The position numbers were made by a program, and so were the translations under genes. A stretch of DNA of 64,000 nucleotides from assembly GCA_023375675.1 (NCBI GenBank), contig JALQBC010000034.1, forward strand, positions 248,001 to 312,000, read 5' to 3'. Origin of the DNA: Cytospora piceicola (lineage: Eukaryota; Ascomycota; Sordariomycetes; Diaporthales; Cytosporaceae). Positions 60,201 to 64,000 of the stretch are shown one piece after another; within the stretch, counting starts at the first letter, position 1, and each line of letters opens with the position of its first letter. The notes beneath the pieces were generated by a model. That model worked only from the letters and a program-made list of their open reading frames with translations, was not told the origin of the DNA and searched no databases.

Positions 60201-63089
60201 TTACGCCAGGGTGCCGCTCAGGGGCAGATCCCTAGACGACCGGCCGACAAAGACGGGCTTGGCCGCGTCCCTCACGAACCAGTCCTGCTCCTCGGAGCTC
60301 CAGGAGCTGACGTCCCTCCTCGTGACGCCGACGGTGAAGGCCCTCGTCTCGCCGGGCTGGACGTTCCTCAGCCTCTCGAAGCCGCGCAGCTCCCGGACGG
60401 GGTCGTGGGGCCCGCCGCGGGAGACGTACAGCTGGGCGACCTCGTCGCCGGCGACGGGGCCGGTGTTGGTCACGGAGGCGGTCACGGTGTAGAGCACGTC
60501 GTACAGGCGCGGGTTGCCGCCGGGGGCGCCGCCGGCCCTGGGCACGGGCTGGGACGACCCGTCCTGCGCGCCCTCGGGGACGAACCCGGGGAGGGCGTAG
60601 TCGGGGTCCCCCGAGGCCTGGGTGAAGTCGGTGGTGTTGAGCCAGGGGTAGATGTAGGCGGTGGTCCTGTTGATGGCCTCGGGGAACAGGTAGTCCGCCG
60701 CGTCGGTGCTGTAGTTCCCGTACGTCTTGGCCTCGGAGGTGTACCCGAGGAAGGGCGTGTACGCCGTGACGTTGGTGTGCTTGGTGACCTGGAGGTCGCT
60801 GTAGTCGAAGGTGGTGTAGCTGAGGCCGAAGCCGAACTCGTACGTGGGCGTCAGGTTGAACTTGTCGACGGCGCGGTAGTCGATGAAGACGCCCTCCTGG
60901 AAGTTCATCTGGGGGACGGGGTCGTTGGGCGTGTAGAGGATGTCGGTCCCGAAGTCCTTGCGCTCGGCAGCCATGGTGAAGGGCAGCTTCGCGCCGGGGT
61001 TCACCTTGCCGTAGAGGATGTCCACGATGGCGTTCCCGCTCTCCTGGCCGGGGACGCCTGCCCAGAGGATACCCGTCACGTTGGCGTTGTTGGCGTAGTC
61101 CTCCAGGATGACGGGACCGACCGAGTGGACCACCACGATGGTGTTGTTGCACTCGGCCGCGACAGCGTTGATGAGGGCGTCGCCGTTGCGCCACAATGTC
61201 AGGTTGTTCCGGTCGCCCAGGTTGTTGTCGACCTCGAGGTACCCCTCGCCAGAGTCGCTGTCCACGAAGACGATGGCGGGGCCGCTGTTGTCTTGGGCGC
61301 GACGGGCGAGGGCCGAGACGGTCTCGAGGTCCCAGTTGTTCAGGACGGACTCGTAGGCGCCCCCGTTGGCCAGGACACTGTTCTGGATGGCGGTGTCGGG
61401 CGTGACGAGGTAGGGGAAGTTGGCAGAGCCAGACCCCCATGCCATGCCCAGAGTGCCGTTGGCGCAAGCGCGGTCCTCACAGCCGTTGGGCCCGACGGGC
61501 GAGGCGCCTGCGTCCTCGCCGAATACAGTCGTCAGCTTCTCTGTCCCCTTCAGGGGCAGAGCGCCGTTGGTGTTCTTCAGAAGGACGGTGCTGGCAGCGC
61601 CCAGCTGGCGGATGATGGCCGAGTGGTTGCCGGTCACATCAACGTGCTGGTTGATCTGGACGACGGGGCCCTCACCCACATAGTAGAACTGGGGACCGTA
61701 GGTGTCAGTAGACCACGATGAGAAGGTGATGGGGTCACGCTCGAGAGGCAGGTCAACGTAGAAGAAGCCGGCCATGATGCGAACTGCCATGTCGTCGATC
61801 CGCCACTGCGGGACGGTTCCGTTGAGCACGGCGATGGTGAGGTTGGCACCGAAGAAGCTGGTTCCCGAGTCGTTCTCGATGTCACCGGGCATGGTCATAT
61901 CGAGACCGGCCAGGACGGAGGACACTCCGGCGTGAGTGCCAATCCAGTCGGAGACGACGAAGCCCTGGAAGCCCAACTCGCCCTTGAGGAGGTAGTTAAG
62001 TGTGTAGGAGTTCTGGCAAGCCTGGCTGTTGTTGACCTGGTTGTAGGAGCACATGATCGACGTGGCACCAGCCTTCACACCATCTGATAAAAAGGTTAGC
62101 ATGTTTTCCTTCTAAGGTTGTGAATCACAGGGTCGAACTGGCTTACCAGCGAAAGGCCACAGGTACAGCTCGTGCATAGTGACATCGTCCAGGTTTGCAG
62201 AGCCGCACTCAGAGGTGTTGAAGCCGTACTGTTTAGCATCACCAGTCTGGCGGAAGTGCTCCTGCTCGTAGGCGATGTAGTGCTTCGCCGAAGTCATGAC
62301 ACCTGCAGATTGGATACCCTGTTTTTTGTGTAGACACTGGTCAGCAACTTATCCCTAACACCCTTTTCAAAAGCTCGAAACTCACCTTGATACTCTCAGC
62401 AAACATCTGACCCGTCAGGACCGGGTCGGGACCGAACCCCTCCCAGTTACGTCCAGCCTCGGGCGCGCGGCCAAGGGGCCCGGCGACGGGGCCGAGCTGC
62501 ATGTCGACCCCCTTGCCGTAGTGCTCCTCGCCCATGGCCTGGCCGCGGAAGTAAGCCAGGCTCCGGTCCCAGGTGGCAGCGACGTTGATGCCGGCGGGGA
62601 ACACGCTGCTGAAGTCTGTGTCACGCACGCCCACGGGGCTGTCCTGGAGGCACAGGGCCCGGAAGCCGAGGCGGGGGATGGAGCCGGTCTGGCCGACGCA
62701 CTGGTCGAATTCCCAGCCGGTGCCGGTCGTCAGGTTGACCTTCTCGGCGAGCGTGAGCTGGCTGACGAACTCGCGTGCTCTGCTGTAGGCCGTGGCCCAC
62801 TCGCCGTGTCCTTCACCCCCTGTTCCAGGTGGTCAGTCTGAGATGCTTGTTGACCGGGGCAAATCCCCAGGGAGGTTGTAGGGGGACCTCATGGTCACTT
62901 ACATGGTGAAGGGTACTTGGGGGGTGACTCTTGGAAACTGATACTTCCATTGACTGTCAGAGGGTTTGTAGACTCGAAGCCAGGGTATGTTGTTCCGGGA
63001 TAAGGGGCTCCATAGTTTCCGTCGTGAGAGTGATCGTCCGCCGAGGCAAGACCTGCGGCTGCGAGCAGCAAGATTGAGAGGGATTGCAT
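60201..63089 (-). CDS. Secreted GH3 beta-glucosidase
   Basis: Four exons: 63089-62903, 62819-62386, 62318-62147, 62093 shifted to 62083-60201; introns 83, 67 and 63 bases; 891 residues. The ATG at 63089 opens a signal peptide (MQSLSILLLAAAGLASA). GH3 N-domain motifs: REFVSQLTLAEKVNLTTGTGW, LCLQDSPVGVR, AATWDRSLAY, GRNWEGFGPDP, SAKHYIAYEQEHFR; the catalytic nucleophile is the Asp in GFVVSDWIGTHAG. The second domain (STVLLKNTNGALPL, VFVDSDSGEGY, VGPVILEDYANNANVTGILWAGVPGQESGNA) and a C-terminal fibronectin-III-like domain (NTGPVAGDEVAQLYVS...LRGFERL) are complete. It converts cellobiose and other beta-glucosides to glucose and complements the GH6 enzyme. Length fits secreted BGL enzymes of ~860-900 residues. 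The last exon begins at 62083. Confidence 0.95.
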
Positions 63090-64000
63090 GATGCTGGATG
63101 GTTGTCGAGGCAGCACTGCTTGAGGAGCAAGATGGGGGAACAAGATTCTCATGGTCCTCACAACAGGACGATCGCTGGCACTTATATATCCAAGTGACTA
63201 CACATTGTGCATGACATTTCTAGCCTCCCGCCAAGGGAACGGCACCTTGCAGGAACTCGTAGAGCATGAGAATCCGGATCATCCCTCCCTCTCGGCACAA
63301 CAACGGCAAGCCGTGGGCCGTACTACGAGCAAACTGCCTGGTGGATAATCACATAGCAGGTCAACTGGTGTGCGTGTAGATCTGGTTCATCCGAGTATCT
63401 GCCGGAATATGCATCACAGACGATGTCATTCACAATGGTCGGTTGCTCTCTGTACGTATGTGCCTCGCCTGTCGGCGGAGCCGCGCCCGAAGTCAATGCC
63501 ATCTTGGCCCAGGCCACCCGATTGGGCAATCGAGGTGTCATTTCCGGGGTTGTCAAGGTTGTGCCTTGGATCCGGGCTGGCCCAGGATGTTGGACTTTGT
63601 GGGGATGAGGAGACCCGTGGGGAAAAGGGTGACTGTCGACTGGTCCCAGGGAATAATAGGTCACATGGGTCTACAGGCCGGTTCTTACATGAAGCTTTGT
63701 CAGTTTGTCGTCGTACGAGGTATTAACTTATTCACTCGGCTGTGTGTACGTTCATCTATCTACCTGGGTTCCATTCTACCTGGGTAGACCAACTCATCCC
63801 CGGGCGCCATGTGTGCCGGTTGTTGTTGTTGTTTCCGGCCTCCTTGTAAGGTTATGACAATTGAGCCTCATCCCGCGCTATCTTGTCCATCTCCAAGCCC
63901 GCCAGATCCAGCCAATCTTCGGCATTCCTACTAACTACCGGTACCTGCCCTAGGGTACCTGGGTAGGTAGATGGCTCAATAACATGTTGGAAGTTCCCGA
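63090..64000. other. Upstream region of the GH3 gene, to the window edge
   Basis: No gene recognised. It should contain the GH3 promoter. GGTACC/TAGGTA palindromes recur at 63945-63970. Confidence 0.5.

Noticed and set aside
60405..61721. 438-codon + frame and 411-codon alternative - frame
   Set aside because: Both lie over the GH3 coding exon, whose conserved motifs fix the true frame.

Overview
This window is nuclear DNA of a filamentous ascomycete (Pezizomycotina, probably Sordariomycetes). The evidence is short GT..AG introns of about 50-120 bases with CTRAC branch sites, fungal-type secreted enzymes (GH6 with CBM1, GH3, pepsin-like protease), HET-domain proteins, an Amt-type ammonium permease and a split class II tRNA-Ser. 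Genes are about 2-5 kb apart, lie on both strands and show no operon structure. The species cannot be named from sequence alone.

Layout. 0-4 kb: the 3' end of a Ser/Thr-rich protein gene and a GH6 cellobiohydrolase. 4.7-21.6 kb: three large, poorly characterised genes, namely an acidic zinc-finger protein, an SF1 (UPF1/DNA2-like) helicase carrying a CCHC zinc knuckle, and a protein of about 700 residues with no recognised domain. The intergenic DNA here holds minisatellites and three copies of a dispersed repeat, two of which are inverted around the helicase gene. 25.4-27.3 kb: ammonium permease with GATA-factor motifs upstream. 31-34.6 kb: a decayed HET-domain gene next to an intact, divergent one. 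35.2 kb: intron-containing tRNA-Ser(GCU). 36.6-45.4 kb: FAD monooxygenase, a small membrane protein, GH47 alpha-1,2-mannosidase and a frameshifted membrane-anchored aspartic-protease homologue lacking the active-site motif. 46.2-53.3 kb: a CCCH-finger/NYN-like RNA-binding protein, a small secreted protein and a glutathione S-transferase with a possible mitochondrial leader. 55.0-63.1 kb: an App1-type phosphatidate phosphatase, a secreted pepsin-like protease and a GH3 beta-glucosidase.

Functional reading. GH6, GH3 and the acid protease are secreted nutrient-scavenging enzymes. GH6 and GH3 act in sequence on cellulose (cellobiose release, then hydrolysis to glucose), but they lie 57 kb apart and are not a cluster. 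The ammonium permease fits the same saprotrophic or pathogenic lifestyle. The HET pair belongs to the fast-evolving non-self recognition repertoire. The most novel stretch is the zinc-finger/helicase/unknown-protein region at 4.7-21.6 kb. Exon models were derived by hand from splice motifs and checked for reading frame. Repeat boundaries are approximate.
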